64,000 bases of DNA from an uncultured Oscillibacter sp. (GCA_910578935.1 CAJTSM010000012.1:12955-76954); one strand, 5' to 3'; counted from the first letter of the stretch, positions 7,679 through 16,385 are shown. The notes: a model not told the origin generated them from the sequence alone. Numbers and translations: made by a program.

Positions 7679-8983
7679 TTACTGGTTCAGGCGCGTCAGC
7701 CCGCTCAGCTCCACCCGCTTCCCGCCGATGCTCACCGCCGTCACCTGGGCGGGGTCTATCACGTGGACCGGATTGCCGCGCATCTCCCCGTCGGCGTTTC
7801 CGTTCTCATCCACAGAGAACGCCGTCCCGCCAAGACACTCCACATATTCGCCGTCCTTCGTCCAGAGCCCGTTCAAGCTCATGGCCAGGTTCTGCTCCAG
7901 GCTGATATGCAGCTTGTCCGGGTCCTCCCCCGTGGGGTCCAGCAGGGCCAGGAGGTCCACGTCGGCGCAGACCTGGAAGGCCATGACGGTGATCTTTGAG
8001 ACTCGCAGAGGGATGTTCTCATAGGTCGCGTCGATGTCTCCCGCGTAGCTGATGGGCGAGAGTTTGTTGTCCAGGGTGAAGGTGAAGTCAAAGGGGCCCT
8101 TGAGAAACGGTTCGTTCAGTTCCTGGTCGGTGGTGACGGTTCCGTCGGGGTCAATCTGTGAGATGTGGATACGGGGAGTATCGTCGTTGTCCCCCTCCTC
8201 CACCTTGTAAGTGGCGAGGTTTTCGATGTGCAGCGTCAGCTCCGGGTCCTCCACGTAGTCGAACAGGGCTGTCATCCCTTGGAGGATGAGGGTCCCGTCC
8301 TCCTGGCGGGCCGCCCGGAAGAACGAGGTGCGGAAAGGCTCATAGGGGTCCTCCAAATCGGCCCGGACCAGCTCCTCCCGCTCTTCCTCCGTGGAGTCGA
8401 TATGGCTGTCGGCGTGGATTCGGGCGATTTTCTTCCGCAGATACGCCTCCCGCTGGTCCTCCGCCAGCCCAAGGCGGCACTCCAGGTCGTAGAGACTTTC
8501 AAGGTCGAAGTCCTCCGGCAGGTCCGGGATGTCCGCCGTCAGGGACAGCCGCAGCTCCTGCCCGTCCCACACGGCGGCGTTCAATGTCACCGTCGCGCCG
8601 TCCACGGTCTGGGGCTCCCCGATGACGGTGCCCATGCGGCTCACGATCTCCTCCGAGGCCTCCGGGGCCTTGGGGTTCATCCAGATCCCGGGGAACCACT
8701 GGGAGAACTGCCCGGTCACTGCGGCTACGGCACAGGCGGAGAGGAGCAGCAGCGCCGCCACGATGGCGATGAGCCGCCAGTTCAGCCGTGTTCTCCGGCG
8801 GGGTCCGGCCAGCTCCTGCCGCCGCATCCAGCCCCAGGGGTCCGCCAGGAGCCGCATCCGCTCCCGGAGGTAGGCGGGGGAGAAGTTTACTTCCGCGGCG
8901 TCCGCATTTTGGAGGACCCGCTCATATTGGGCCAGGTTGGCGTCCATCAGCCCCCGGCGCAAAGACGATTCAAACTGCGTCAT
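7679..8983 (-). CDS. DUF4179-type membrane anti-sigma factor (copy 2)
   Basis: 434 residues and paralogous to 2852-4138 along its length. The N-terminal cytosolic part is nearly the same (MTQFESSLRRGLMDANLAQYE versus MTQFDMLLRRALMDANLAQYE). One transmembrane helix sits at about 69-89, and an extracytoplasmic domain starts at GQFSQWFPGIWMNPKAPEAS. The ectodomains differ more than the N-termini, including an acidic insertion (around residues 260-290) absent from copy 1, so the two may sense different ligands while binding similar sigma factors. It overlaps its sigma gene by 14 nt, exactly as in copy 1. Confidence 0.8.
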   Translation of the reverse strand: MTQFESSLRRGLMDANLAQYERVLQNADAAEVNFSPAYLRERMRLLADPWGWMRRQELAGPRRRTRLNWRLIAIVAALLLLSACAVAAVTGQFSQWFPGIWMNPKAPEASEEIVSRMGTVIGEPQTVDGATVTLNAAVWDGQELRLSLTADIPDLPEDFDLESLYDLECRLGLAEDQREAYLRKKIARIHADSHIDSTEEEREELVRADLEDPYEPFRTSFFRAARQEDGTLILQGMTALFDYVEDPELTLHIENLATYKVEEGDNDDTPRIHISQIDPDGTVTTDQELNEPFLKGPFDFTFTLDNKLSPISYAGDIDATYENIPLRVSKITVMAFQVCADVDLLALLDPTGEDPDKLHISLEQNLAMSLNGLWTKDGEYVECLGGTAFSVDENGNADGEMRGNPVHVIDPAQVTAVSIGGKRVELSGLTRLNQ

Positions 8984-9503
8984 AGACGTATCCCTCCTTT
9001 TCCAGCTGGGCCCGGAGCATGGCCCGGCCCCGCATTACCCGGCTGGCCACGGTGGACTCGTTGATGTTCAGCCGCCGGGCGATCTCCCGGTTACTCTGCT
9101 CCTCCACGCACTTGAGTTCCAGAATCCGGCGGTAGCCCTCCGGCAGGGCCCGGATCAGGGACACCAAGTAGCTGTACTCCTCCTGGCGCTCCTCCGGGGC
9201 CGGGGGGTCCCAGTCCTCCGGGAAGGCCACGGTTTTCCGCTCCGCCCGGAGGATGTCCAGGGCGCAGTTCTTGGCCACGGTGACCACGTAGCCCTCCGTC
9301 TCCCCCCAGGGCAGGGCGGATACCCGCTCCCAGCTTTTCAAAAGCTGGAACCAAGTCTGCTGGGCGGCGTCCTCCGCCCGGGATGGGTCGCCCAGAATCC
9401 GCAGGACCACGGCGTAGACCTTTTTCTCATAGGCTTCGTAAAGCCGGGAGAATCTTTGCTGATCCTCCTCGGTTTCCAGCATGGCAAGGTATATTGCAAG
9501 CAC
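8970..9503 (-). CDS. ECF RNA polymerase sigma factor (copy 2)
   Basis: 177 residues, the same length as copy 1 and clearly its duplicate (identical stretches include SALPWGETEGYVVT, KNCALDILR and LELKCVEEQSN). The region-4 helix-turn-helix differs at several positions (RRLNINESTVASRV versus RRLGMKESTVAVRV), so promoter choice may have partly separated. The start is GTG at 9501-9503 behind AAAGGATG. It has its own conserved ECF-like promoter at 9548-9575. Cross-talk between the two sigma/anti-sigma pairs is likely from the similarity of the N-terminal domains, but is not shown by sequence alone. Confidence 0.9.
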   Translation of the reverse strand: MLAIYLAMLETEEDQQRFSRLYEAYEKKVYAVVLRILGDPSRAEDAAQQTWFQLLKSWERVSALPWGETEGYVVTVAKNCALDILRAERKTVAFPEDWDPPAPEERQEEYSYLVSLIRALPEGYRRILELKCVEEQSNREIARRLNINESTVASRVMRGRAMLRAQLEKEGYVYDAV

Positions 9504-9547
9504 GAGCAGTCACATCCTTTGTTTTGATTTAGCGGTATCCCGACAGG

Positions 9548-9575
9548 TAAACGGCGGGGAGGATAAAAGTATCCC
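9548..9575 (-). promoter_or_regulatory. Putative ECF promoter of sigma gene 2
   Basis: On the minus strand: GGGATAC (9569-9575), 15 nt with a CCTCCCCG core, then CGTTTA (9548-9553), 44 nt before the GTG start. It has the same spacing and similar spacer composition as the other three promoters in the island. Confidence 0.55.
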
Positions 9576-9596
9576 ATGTAAAAAAATTTTTGGATA

Positions 9597-9735
9597 AAGC
9601 AGGCCTTGTTTGAAAAACTTCAAAACGTTCAACCGGCGGATATAGTTCTTGCCGGGCGGCAGCCTGCCCGAAAACATCTGCCTTGGCCGGAACAACCCTT
9701 TCGCCGTTTGGCCTTATGCGAACGGGTCCTAATGT
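9597..9735. repeat. Short inverted-repeat element, degenerate copy A1
   Basis: Starts with AGGCCTTGTTTGAAAAAC and contains TTCTTGCCGGGCGGCAGCC, which is the reverse complement of the core of copy D (44852-45019). The far end (CTTTCGCCGTTTGGCCTTATGCG...GGTCCTAA) is a decayed match to the other terminus. No coding potential. Boundaries are approximate. Confidence 0.55.
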
Positions 9736-9798
9736 CTGGGCCCTTTTGCAATGCCGGAGGATTTTCAGCAAATTCAATTATATAGAAATAAGCCTACA

Positions 9799-9844
9799 GG
9801 CGCAAGTAAGGGGCGGTCCGATCGGACCGCCCCTTACTTGCGCC
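9799..9844. repeat. 46-bp perfect palindrome
   Basis: Perfect inverted repeat centred on CGATCG: GGCGCAAGTAAGGGGCGGTC and its complement with no loop. It lacks a U-run on either side, so it is not a typical terminator. It lies between two copies of the inverted-repeat element, downstream of the aldolase gene. Confidence 0.85.
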
Positions 9845-9871
9845 ATAAAAGGAGTTCGGGATGAACGACGG

Positions 9872-9960
9872 TTTAGGCCTTGTTTGAAAAATGTCAAAAC
9901 GCCCAAGCGCGGGTCTTTCTCACCGTTGGGCATTCCGTCAGTGTTGAAACAAGGTCTAAA
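9872..9960. repeat. Short inverted-repeat element, copy A2 (overlaps aldolase stop codon)
   Basis: 89 bp bounded by TTTAGGCCTTGTTTGAAAAATG on the left and GTTGAAACAAGGTCTAAA on the right, which are inverted repeats of each other. The right terminus supplies the TAG stop (9956-9958, minus strand) of the aldolase gene. Same family as 43544-43708, 43706-43774, 44852-45019 and 45015-45182. Confidence 0.7.
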
Positions 9961-10855
9961 CAATTTCTTGATATTCCGCCAGTACCTGGTCCAGCATTCT
10001 GCGGACACGCCCAAAGGCGATATTGTCGGATTCGTCAAAGGGAAAGATTGCCTTAGGGGAAATCTCGACGCCGCGATGGACCAGCATTTTTTTAAAGAGC
10101 AGGGAACAGCTGGAACCCACTTCGTAAATAGGCATCAGCCGGTGGAGCAGCGGCGTCAGTTTCAGCGCCCTGGCGTAATCCCCGCTGTTGACTGAGCGGA
10201 TCAAGTCGCTCCAGATATCCGGAACGACGTTGGACAGCCCTCCGATGGAGCCGCTGCCGCCTGCGGAGAGGTTGTAGAGAAATTGGTCGTCAAAGCCGGA
10301 ATAGACCTCAAAGGGCAGCCCCTCCACAGCACGGCAGATTTGATTGGTATGACCGGGCTCTGTGACGGTATCCTTCAGCCCCACGATGTTGGGATTTGCT
10401 TCCATCAAACGGCAGACCGTTTTTGCCTCGATAGAATGGCCGCTTCGAGCGGGATAATTGTAGATGTACATATCTCCCTTCAAATGCTTGGCCAAGGTAT
10501 CGTAATAGGTAAACAAGTGCTCCTGGTCCATGCCGTAGTAATAGGGAGCAATGACCAGCGGCGCGCGGTAACCCATGGCATAGACACTGTTGGACAGCTC
10601 CAGCGTCTGGTGAAAATTGATGCTTCCGGTACCGGCATAGAGCTCTGTGCGGCCGTTGACATATCCGGCATAAAATTCCAGAAAGTCCCGTTTTTCCGCC
10701 ACGGTGAGCTCTGTGAATTCCCCGGTGGAGCCCAGCACCAGAATGCCGTCCACTCTGTTTTGGATGAGGTAGTCCGCCACTTTTTTGTTGGCTTCGTAAT
10801 CCGGTTTTCCGTTGTGATCAAATACTGTAACGACTGGGACAATGATCTTGACCAT
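9956..10855 (-). CDS. DapA/NanA-family aldolase (probable 2-keto-3-deoxy sugar-acid aldolase)
   Basis: 299 residues of the dihydrodipicolinate synthase/N-acetylneuraminate lyase family, a class I (Schiff base) TIM barrel. Seen: GSTGEF (carboxylate-binding loop), YNYPARSG (catalytic Tyr) and VGLKDT (Schiff-base Lys, about residue 160). The ATG at 10855 follows TCAGGAGGACC, so the longer frame to 10903 is rejected. It is the last gene of a minus-strand run dehydratase, PFOR, aldolase, so cleavage of a 2-keto-3-deoxy acid to pyruvate plus an aldehyde is the best inference; true DapA or NanA activity is less likely here. Its stop codon is contributed by a repeat element. Confidence 0.75.
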   Translation of the reverse strand: MVKIIVPVVTVFDHNGKPDYEANKKVADYLIQNRVDGILVLGSTGEFTELTVAEKRDFLEFYAGYVNGRTELYAGTGSINFHQTLELSNSVYAMGYRAPLVIAPYYYGMDQEHLFTYYDTLAKHLKGDMYIYNYPARSGHSIEAKTVCRLMEANPNIVGLKDTVTEPGHTNQICRAVEGLPFEVYSGFDDQFLYNLSAGGSGSIGGLSNVVPDIWSDLIRSVNSGDYARALKLTPLLHRLMPIYEVGSSCSLLFKKMLVHRGVEISPKAIFPFDESDNIAFGRVRRMLDQVLAEYQEIV

Positions 10856-10891
10856 GACAGGTCCTCCTGATGAGTCGGTTTTGAATGAGCT

Positions 10892-10920
10892 GGCCCGCGT
10901 CAAGGATCTTGACGCGGGCC
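10892..10920. other. Intercistronic hairpin between PFOR and aldolase
   Basis: Perfect 13-bp stem GGCCCGCGTCAAG / CTTGACGCGGGCC with a 3-nt loop, lying 36 nt upstream of the aldolase start and with no U-run. It may stabilise or delimit the mRNA segments, or act as a partial attenuator. Confidence 0.6.
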
Positions 10921-10954
10921 GGCGCGCTTTGAGAGGGAAGAAAATGAGGGCACA

Positions 10955-13900
10955 TCAATTCTCGTTGTAGCTCTTTTCCAAACGGACGTAGGTCCGGTAC
11001 CGCTCGCCGGCTTCCCGCTGGGCCTCAGCGAACAGCTGCTCGGCTGCCTCCGGATGCTTTACCTTCAGCCCGGCGTACCGGACCTCGCCGTTGAGGAACT
11101 CGCTGACTGGAAGGCTGGGCTGCTTGTAATCCAGAGAGAAGGGGTTTTCCGTCTTGTCAGGATTATAGCGGTACAGGGGCCACAATCCGCAGTCTACAGC
11201 TTTTTTCATCTCGGCCTGGACATTGTGCATTCCGGCTTTGATGCCGTGGTTGATGCAGGGAGCATAGGCGATAATGATGGAGGGCCCCTTGTGGTCCACC
11301 GCTTCCGTAATGGCCTTCATCAGCTGGCCGGGATTGGCGCCCATGGCGACGGAAGCCACGTACACGTTGGGATAAGTCATCATCAGGCGACCCAGGTCCT
11401 TTTTTGCGGTGCGCTTACCGCCGTCGGCAAATTTGGCGGAGGCGCCTACCGGCGTAGCCTTGGAGGACTGTCCGCCGGTGTTGGAGTACACCTCGGTATC
11501 CACCACGAATACGTTGATGTCCTCACCGGAGGCCATTACGTGATCCAGGCCGCCGTAGCCGATGTCATAGGCCCAGCCGTCGCCGCCGAAGAGCCAAACC
11601 ACCTTTTTGCTCAGCTGGTCCTTGTGCAGAAGGATGTCTTCCGCCAGAGCTTTGGCATCGCCGGACAGGTCCGCTTTTTCCAGAGCGGAAACCAGGGCGC
11701 GGGCGTCCGCGTCGTTGGCGTCCAGGTCATCAAAGGAGGCCAGCCAGGCGTTGATAGCCGTTTCCACCTCTGTACCGGGAACCATGGACAAAAGGACCTC
11801 GGCCTGAAGCTTTACCTGGTTCCGGCGCTGTTTTACCGCCAGCACCATGCCAAGGCCGTTCTCCGCCTGGTCTTCAAACAGCGTCCCGTAGAAAGCGGGC
11901 CCCCGTCCCTCTTTGTTTTTGGTGTAGGGCAGGGAAGGGAATGCTCCGGCCCAAGCCAGGGAGCAGCCCACGCCGTTGACCCAGTAGGTTTTCTCACCGT
12001 AAAGCTGGGTGAGAAGCTTGGCATAGGGGGTTTCACCGCATCCGGCACAGGCTCCGGAGAATTCCACCAAGGGCTGGTGGAACTGACTGCCCTTAAGGGT
12101 TTTGCGGTTAAACACACCGGGTTTGTCGGAGAGGGTGAGAGCGTAGTTCCAGTTGGTTTCGTCGTACATGGTGTCATCCGCCGGCTTCATCGTCAAAGCC
12201 TTGTCCTTGGCCGGGCAGGAGGCGGCGCAGCTGCCGCAGCCGGTGCAGTCCAGCGTACTGACCTGAAGCCGGTATTTCAGGCCCGCCGCGCCTTTGGCGT
12301 CCGCCATGGTGAAACCGGCGGGAGCGGCCTGGGCCTCCTCCCCGTTTACAAGATAAGCCCGAATGGCGGCATGGGGGCAGACAAAAGCGCACTGGTTGCA
12401 CTGGAGACATTTGGAGGGATCCCAATCCGGCAGGCTGGCGGCGATGCCCCGTTTGTCGTACTTGGAAGTTCCCAGAGGGTAGGTGCCGTCCTGATGGTTC
12501 AGGAAGGCGGAAACCGGCAGGTCGTCGCCCCGCTGGCGGTTGCAGGGCACCACGATGTTTTTTACCACGTCGGGGAGGCTCTCATCCACCGTCCGTTCGT
12601 CGGCGGCCGTGGCCCAAGAGGCGGGGACGTTTACTTTCACGGGGCTGTTGATGCCGGCGTCAACGGCGGACATGTTCATGCCAACTACTTTTTCGCCTTT
12701 TTTGGCGTAGGTTTTCTGAACGGCCTCTTTCATGTACCGCACGGCGTCCTCCACCGGCATGACGCCGGAGAGCTTGAAGAAGGCGGCCTGGAGAATCATG
12801 TTGGCGTGGTTCCCCAGGCCCAGCTCCCGCGCGATGCGGTTGGCGTCCACAATGTAGAACTGGACGTTGTGGTCGGCGATGTACTTTTTCACGTCTCCAG
12901 GGAGCTTGCCGTCCAGTTCCGCTTCCGTCCAGGAGGTGTTCAGCAGGAACGTACCTCCGTCCTTGATCTCATGAATCATATCATAGCGGGTGATGTAGGA
13001 TTGGGAGTGGCAGGCCAGGAAGTCCGCCGCCTTGATGAGGTAGGTGGAGCGGATGGGCTGCTTGCTGAATCGAAGGTGACTTTTGGTGATGCCGTAGGAT
13101 TTCTTGGAGTCGTATTCAAAATACGCCTGGGTATACATGCCGGCGTGGTCGCCGATGATCTTGGCGGAATTCTTGTTGGCTCCCACGGTGCCGTCGGACC
13201 CCAGGCCCCAGAATTTGCAGGAAACGGTATCCGCGGCCTCAGTAATCAGGGGTTCTTTCACATCCAGACTGAGATGGGTCACGTCGTCCACCACGCCGAT
13301 GGTAAAGAGCTGCTTGGAGTTGGCGGCGTTCATATTGTCGTACACCGCTTTGAGCTGGGCGGGGGTTACGTCTTTAGAGGCCAGACCGTAACGTCCGCCG
13401 AAAATTTCCGGGGCGTTTTTATCGTTGGCATAGGCGGCGCAGACATCCAGATAGACGGCTCCCGCGATCGCGCCGGGTTCCTTGGAACGGTCCATGGCGG
13501 TGACCTTTTTCACCGTCTTAGGCATAGCGCGGAGGAAATACTTCATGTCAAAGGGGCGGAAGAGATGAATTTGCAGCAGGCCGACTTTTTCGCCCTGGGT
13601 CCGCAGGTGGTCTACCACCTCTTTAGCGGCCTCACAGGCGGAGCCCATCATAACGATGACCCGCTCCGCGTCCTCTGCGCCGTAGTAATTGAAAATGTGA
13701 TAGTCCCGGCCGGTGAGCCGGTTGATGCTCTGCATGTAGCCTTCCACCAGGGCGGGGACGGCGTCGTAGGCGCTGTTGTTGGCCTCCTGGGACTGATAGT
13801 ATACATCCGGCCCCTGGACAGTGGTGCGCTGAAGGGGGTGTTCCGGGTTCATGGCGATCCGGTGATAAGCCTCCAAAGCATCCCGGTCCATCAGACCGGC

Positions 13901-14479
13901 CACGGCGTCCAAGTCGATCGTTTCGATCTTCTGAATTTCGTGGGAGGTCCGGAAGCCGTCGAAGAAATGGATGAAGGGAATCCGGCTCTTGACGGTGGTC
14001 AGGTGGGCCACGGCGGCCAGGTCCATGACCTCCTGGACGCTGGCAGTGGACATCATGGTTACGCCGGTGGTGCGGCAGCTCATGACATCCTGGTGGTCAC
14101 CGAAAATGTTGTTGGCGTGCTGGGCCACGGACCGGGCCGCCACATGGAACACGGCGGGCATCCGGTGTCCGGCCATAATGTACAGGTTCGGCACCATCAG
14201 CAGAAGTCCCTGAGAGGAGGTGAACGTGGTGGCCATGGCCCCGGCCTCCGCCGCTCCATGGAGGGCGCCGGCAGCGCCGCCCTCAGACTGCATTTCCACC
14301 AGGGTGACGGGCTGGCCAAACATATTTTTCCGTCCGGCGGCGGCCCATTCGTCTACCTTCTCGCTCATAGGAGAGGACGGTGTGATGGGAAAAATGCCCG
14401 CCACATCCGTGAAATGGTAGGCAACATGAGCGCAGGCCTCGTTGCCGTCCATCGTTTTCATGATGACTTTATCAGACAT
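10955..14479 (-). CDS. nifJ: Pyruvate:ferredoxin (flavodoxin) oxidoreductase
   Basis: 1174 residues, full length for the single-chain enzyme that oxidises pyruvate plus CoA to acetyl-CoA, CO2 and reduced ferredoxin. Domains in order: N-terminal pyruvate-binding domain (starts VIMKTMDGNEACAHVAYHFT), CoA/gamma-type domain (around 420-620), two [4Fe-4S] ferredoxin motifs CLQCNQCAFVCPH (around 688) and CTGCGSCAASCP (around 745), then the thiamine-diphosphate domain with a cluster cysteine in CAGCGETPYAK (around 807) and GGDGWAYDIG (around 963). The ATG follows GAGGAGGAAAGACC. It sits between a dehydratase and an aldolase, so pyruvate from that pathway is probably its substrate. Confidence 0.96.
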   Translation of the reverse strand: MSDKVIMKTMDGNEACAHVAYHFTDVAGIFPITPSSPMSEKVDEWAAAGRKNMFGQPVTLVEMQSEGGAAGALHGAAEAGAMATTFTSSQGLLLMVPNLYIMAGHRMPAVFHVAARSVAQHANNIFGDHQDVMSCRTTGVTMMSTASVQEVMDLAAVAHLTTVKSRIPFIHFFDGFRTSHEIQKIETIDLDAVAGLMDRDALEAYHRIAMNPEHPLQRTTVQGPDVYYQSQEANNSAYDAVPALVEGYMQSINRLTGRDYHIFNYYGAEDAERVIVMMGSACEAAKEVVDHLRTQGEKVGLLQIHLFRPFDMKYFLRAMPKTVKKVTAMDRSKEPGAIAGAVYLDVCAAYANDKNAPEIFGGRYGLASKDVTPAQLKAVYDNMNAANSKQLFTIGVVDDVTHLSLDVKEPLITEAADTVSCKFWGLGSDGTVGANKNSAKIIGDHAGMYTQAYFEYDSKKSYGITKSHLRFSKQPIRSTYLIKAADFLACHSQSYITRYDMIHEIKDGGTFLLNTSWTEAELDGKLPGDVKKYIADHNVQFYIVDANRIARELGLGNHANMILQAAFFKLSGVMPVEDAVRYMKEAVQKTYAKKGEKVVGMNMSAVDAGINSPVKVNVPASWATAADERTVDESLPDVVKNIVVPCNRQRGDDLPVSAFLNHQDGTYPLGTSKYDKRGIAASLPDWDPSKCLQCNQCAFVCPHAAIRAYLVNGEEAQAAPAGFTMADAKGAAGLKYRLQVSTLDCTGCGSCAASCPAKDKALTMKPADDTMYDETNWNYALTLSDKPGVFNRKTLKGSQFHQPLVEFSGACAGCGETPYAKLLTQLYGEKTYWVNGVGCSLAWAGAFPSLPYTKNKEGRGPAFYGTLFEDQAENGLGMVLAVKQRRNQVKLQAEVLLSMVPGTEVETAINAWLASFDDLDANDADARALVSALEKADLSGDAKALAEDILLHKDQLSKKVVWLFGGDGWAYDIGYGGLDHVMASGEDINVFVVDTEVYSNTGGQSSKATPVGASAKFADGGKRTAKKDLGRLMMTYPNVYVASVAMGANPGQLMKAITEAVDHKGPSIIIAYAPCINHGIKAGMHNVQAEMKKAVDCGLWPLYRYNPDKTENPFSLDYKQPSLPVSEFLNGEVRYAGLKVKHPEAAEQLFAEAQREAGERYRTYVRLEKSYNEN

Positions 14480-14497
14480 GGTCTTTCCTCCTCATAC

Positions 14498-14531
14498 GGT
14501 TCCGGTCCGGAGGCGGCTCCGGACCGGAACC
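14498..14531. other. Intercistronic hairpin between dehydratase and PFOR
   Basis: Perfect 14-bp stem GGTTCCGGTCCGGA / TCCGGACCGGAACC with loop GGCGGC, just after the dehydratase stop and 19 nt before the PFOR start. It lacks a U-tract, so mRNA processing or stability is more likely than termination. Confidence 0.6.
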
Positions 14532-14535
14532 GCCT

Positions 14536-16218
14536 TTACATCTTAATAATCGCGCCCTGATCGGCGGAAGTTGCCGTTTTGGCGTACAGCCGCAAATAAC
14601 CGTTCGGAATGTGTTTTTCCGGCATTTTCAGGGTTTCATAGCGCCGGGCAATCTCCTTGCCGGACACGTGGAGCTCCAGGCGTCCCTCGTTGACGTCGAT
14701 TAAAATCTCGTCGCCGTCCTGAACGATGGCCAGGGGACCTCCCTCCGCGGCTTCGGGAGAAATGTGGCCCACGAAGCAGCCGTTGTTGGTGCCGGAAAAG
14801 CGTCCGTCGGTAATCAGGGCGGTGGATTTGCTCAGGCCCACGCCATAGAGGTATTTCATAGCCTTGAACATCTCGCGCATGCCTGGGCCGCCTTTGGGCC
14901 CTTCGTAACGGATGACCACCACATCGCCGGCTTGAATCTTGCCGCCCAGGATGGCTTCTTCGGCCTCTTCCTCGCTGTTATAGCATTTGGCCTTACCCAC
15001 AAAGCGGTGCATAGAGGGATCGATTGCGCCGGGTTTGGTGACACCGGTATTTGGGCAGAGGTTGCCGTGAAGCACGGCGACGCCGCCGGTCTTGGAGAAG
15101 GGCTCCTCCACGGTTTTGATGATGGAGGGATCTTCGGGGTACTCATAGATATATCCCTCCAGATTTTCTCTCAGCGTTTTGCCGGTGACCGTCATGACGG
15201 AGGTATCCAGAATGCCGCCCAGTCTCTGCTGTACCCTGGGAATACCGCCGGTCCGGTGAAAAGCCTCCATTTCCGGTTTGGCGGCGGGATTGACTTTGGC
15301 GATTTGCGGCGTGGTTTTGCTGAGGGCTTCAAACTCTTCCACCACGTTCAGCTCCAGCCCCGCCTCATTGGCAATGGCGGACAAATGCAGCACCGCGTTG
15401 GTGGAGCCGCAGATCGCCATTGTCACTTTGATGGCGTTGCGCAAAGCGGCGGGAGTCATAATCTGTCGGGCGGTAATGCCTTTTTTGCACAGCTCTACGA
15501 TGGCTCTGCCGGACTCGAAAGAGTGGCGCAGACGGGCGGCGTAGGCCGCGGGAATCAGCGCGCCGCCGGGCAGAGACATACCCAGGGCTTCCGCCACGCA
15601 GCACATAGTGTTGGCGGTGCCCAAAAACGAGCAGGAGCCGCAGCCGGGACAGGCCGTATTTTCCAGGGCGGCATATGCACACTCGGTGATTTTTCCGGCT
15701 TTTACCATGCCCAAGGCTTCGGAGATGGAGGTCAGGTCGCTTTTGCGCCCGTCAAATTCAATGCCGCCAAGCATGGGGCCGCCGACGCATACGATGCAGG
15801 GGATGTCCAGGCGGGCGGCCGCCATCAGCATAGCGGGTACGATCTTATCGCAGGAGGCCAGCAGAACCAGACCGTCCAGCCGGTGGGCCTGGGCCATGAT
15901 CTCCACGGAATTGCAGATAATCTCACGGGAGGGCAGGATATAGTGCATTCCTTCATGGCCCTGGGCCACGCCGTCGCAAGCGGCAATGGTGCCGAACTCC
16001 ACCGGTGTGCCGCCTCCGGCGTAAATGCCGTTTTTGACGTATTCCGCTACTTTATCCAGATTATAGTGCCCGGGAACCAGAGTGTTCCAGGTATTGGCAA
16101 TGCCGATCAGCGGCTTGCCTTCCCGCAGCTCGCTGTCGGTGTAACCCATGGACTTGAACAGGGAGCGTGCGAAAGCGCTGTCCTCTTCCCCGAGGATTGT
16201 TTTGCTGCGAAACTCCAT
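14536..16218 (-). CDS. IlvD/Edd family dehydratase (sugar-acid or dihydroxy-acid dehydratase)
   Basis: 560 residues of the Fe-S dehydratase family that includes dihydroxy-acid dehydratase (IlvD), 6-phosphogluconate dehydratase and aldonate dehydratases. The three cluster-ligand regions are visible: ACDGVAQGH (around 78), ASCDK (around 120) and CPGCGSC (around 190). RFSGTNNGCFVGHISPEAAEGGP near the C-terminus is a family hallmark. RBS AAGGAGGACGCC. Other branched-chain amino-acid genes are absent; an aldolase, PFOR, GntP permease and IclR regulator surround it, so dehydration of an aldonate to a 2-keto-3-deoxy acid is favoured over isoleucine/valine synthesis. Family assignment is secure, substrate is not. 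Confidence 0.85.
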   Translation of the reverse strand: MEFRSKTILGEEDSAFARSLFKSMGYTDSELREGKPLIGIANTWNTLVPGHYNLDKVAEYVKNGIYAGGGTPVEFGTIAACDGVAQGHEGMHYILPSREIICNSVEIMAQAHRLDGLVLLASCDKIVPAMLMAAARLDIPCIVCVGGPMLGGIEFDGRKSDLTSISEALGMVKAGKITECAYAALENTACPGCGSCSFLGTANTMCCVAEALGMSLPGGALIPAAYAARLRHSFESGRAIVELCKKGITARQIMTPAALRNAIKVTMAICGSTNAVLHLSAIANEAGLELNVVEEFEALSKTTPQIAKVNPAAKPEMEAFHRTGGIPRVQQRLGGILDTSVMTVTGKTLRENLEGYIYEYPEDPSIIKTVEEPFSKTGGVAVLHGNLCPNTGVTKPGAIDPSMHRFVGKAKCYNSEEEAEEAILGGKIQAGDVVVIRYEGPKGGPGMREMFKAMKYLYGVGLSKSTALITDGRFSGTNNGCFVGHISPEAAEGGPLAIVQDGDEILIDVNEGRLELHVSGKEIARRYETLKMPEKHIPNGYLRLYAKTATSADQGAIIKM

Positions 16219-16272
16219 GAGGCGTCCTCCTTGTAGTTTGTTTTCAGAAAGGGATCAAAAATTTGAGATCAA

Positions 16273-16283
16273 TATTCTATATT
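16273..16283. promoter_or_regulatory. Putative IclR operator O1
   Basis: TATTCTATATT, the complement of AATATAGAATA, about 25-30 nt downstream of the dehydratase -10 and so within the first transcribed bases. The same 11-mer occurs at 16333-16343 and in front of the GntP gene at 19862-19872. Confidence 0.45.
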
Positions 16284-16305
16284 ATCGTTTAAATGCTTTG
16301 GCTAT

Positions 16306-16343
16306 ATTTTAATACCCGACTTTTTATTTGTCAATATAGAATA
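16306..16343 (-). promoter_or_regulatory. Promoter of the dehydratase operon with overlapping operator O2
   Basis: Minus strand: TTGACA (16329-16334), 17 nt, TAAAAT (16306-16311). The 11-mer AATATAGAATA (16333-16343) abuts and overlaps the -35 hexamer. A second copy lies downstream at 16273. Repression by the divergent IclR protein is the simplest model. Confidence 0.6.
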
Positions 16344-16385
16344 CATGATGTCTATATAAAATATAAGCGTCGTTTTTTATGCTTA

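Noticed and set aside
9799..9844. Palindrome as a CRISPR repeat
   Set aside because: It occurs once in the window, with no spacer-repeat periodicity and no cas genes nearby.
11054..14560. 1168-codon open frame on the plus strand antisense to PFOR
   Set aside because: It mirrors the nifJ gene in a high-GC context. The minus-strand protein has all PFOR motifs and a strong RBS; the antisense translation has no recognisable domains.
14536..16218. Assignment of the dehydratase as a branched-chain amino-acid enzyme
   Set aside because: No ilvB, ilvC or leu genes are nearby, whereas a gluconate-type permease, aldolase and IclR regulator are. Family membership is kept and the specific role left open.
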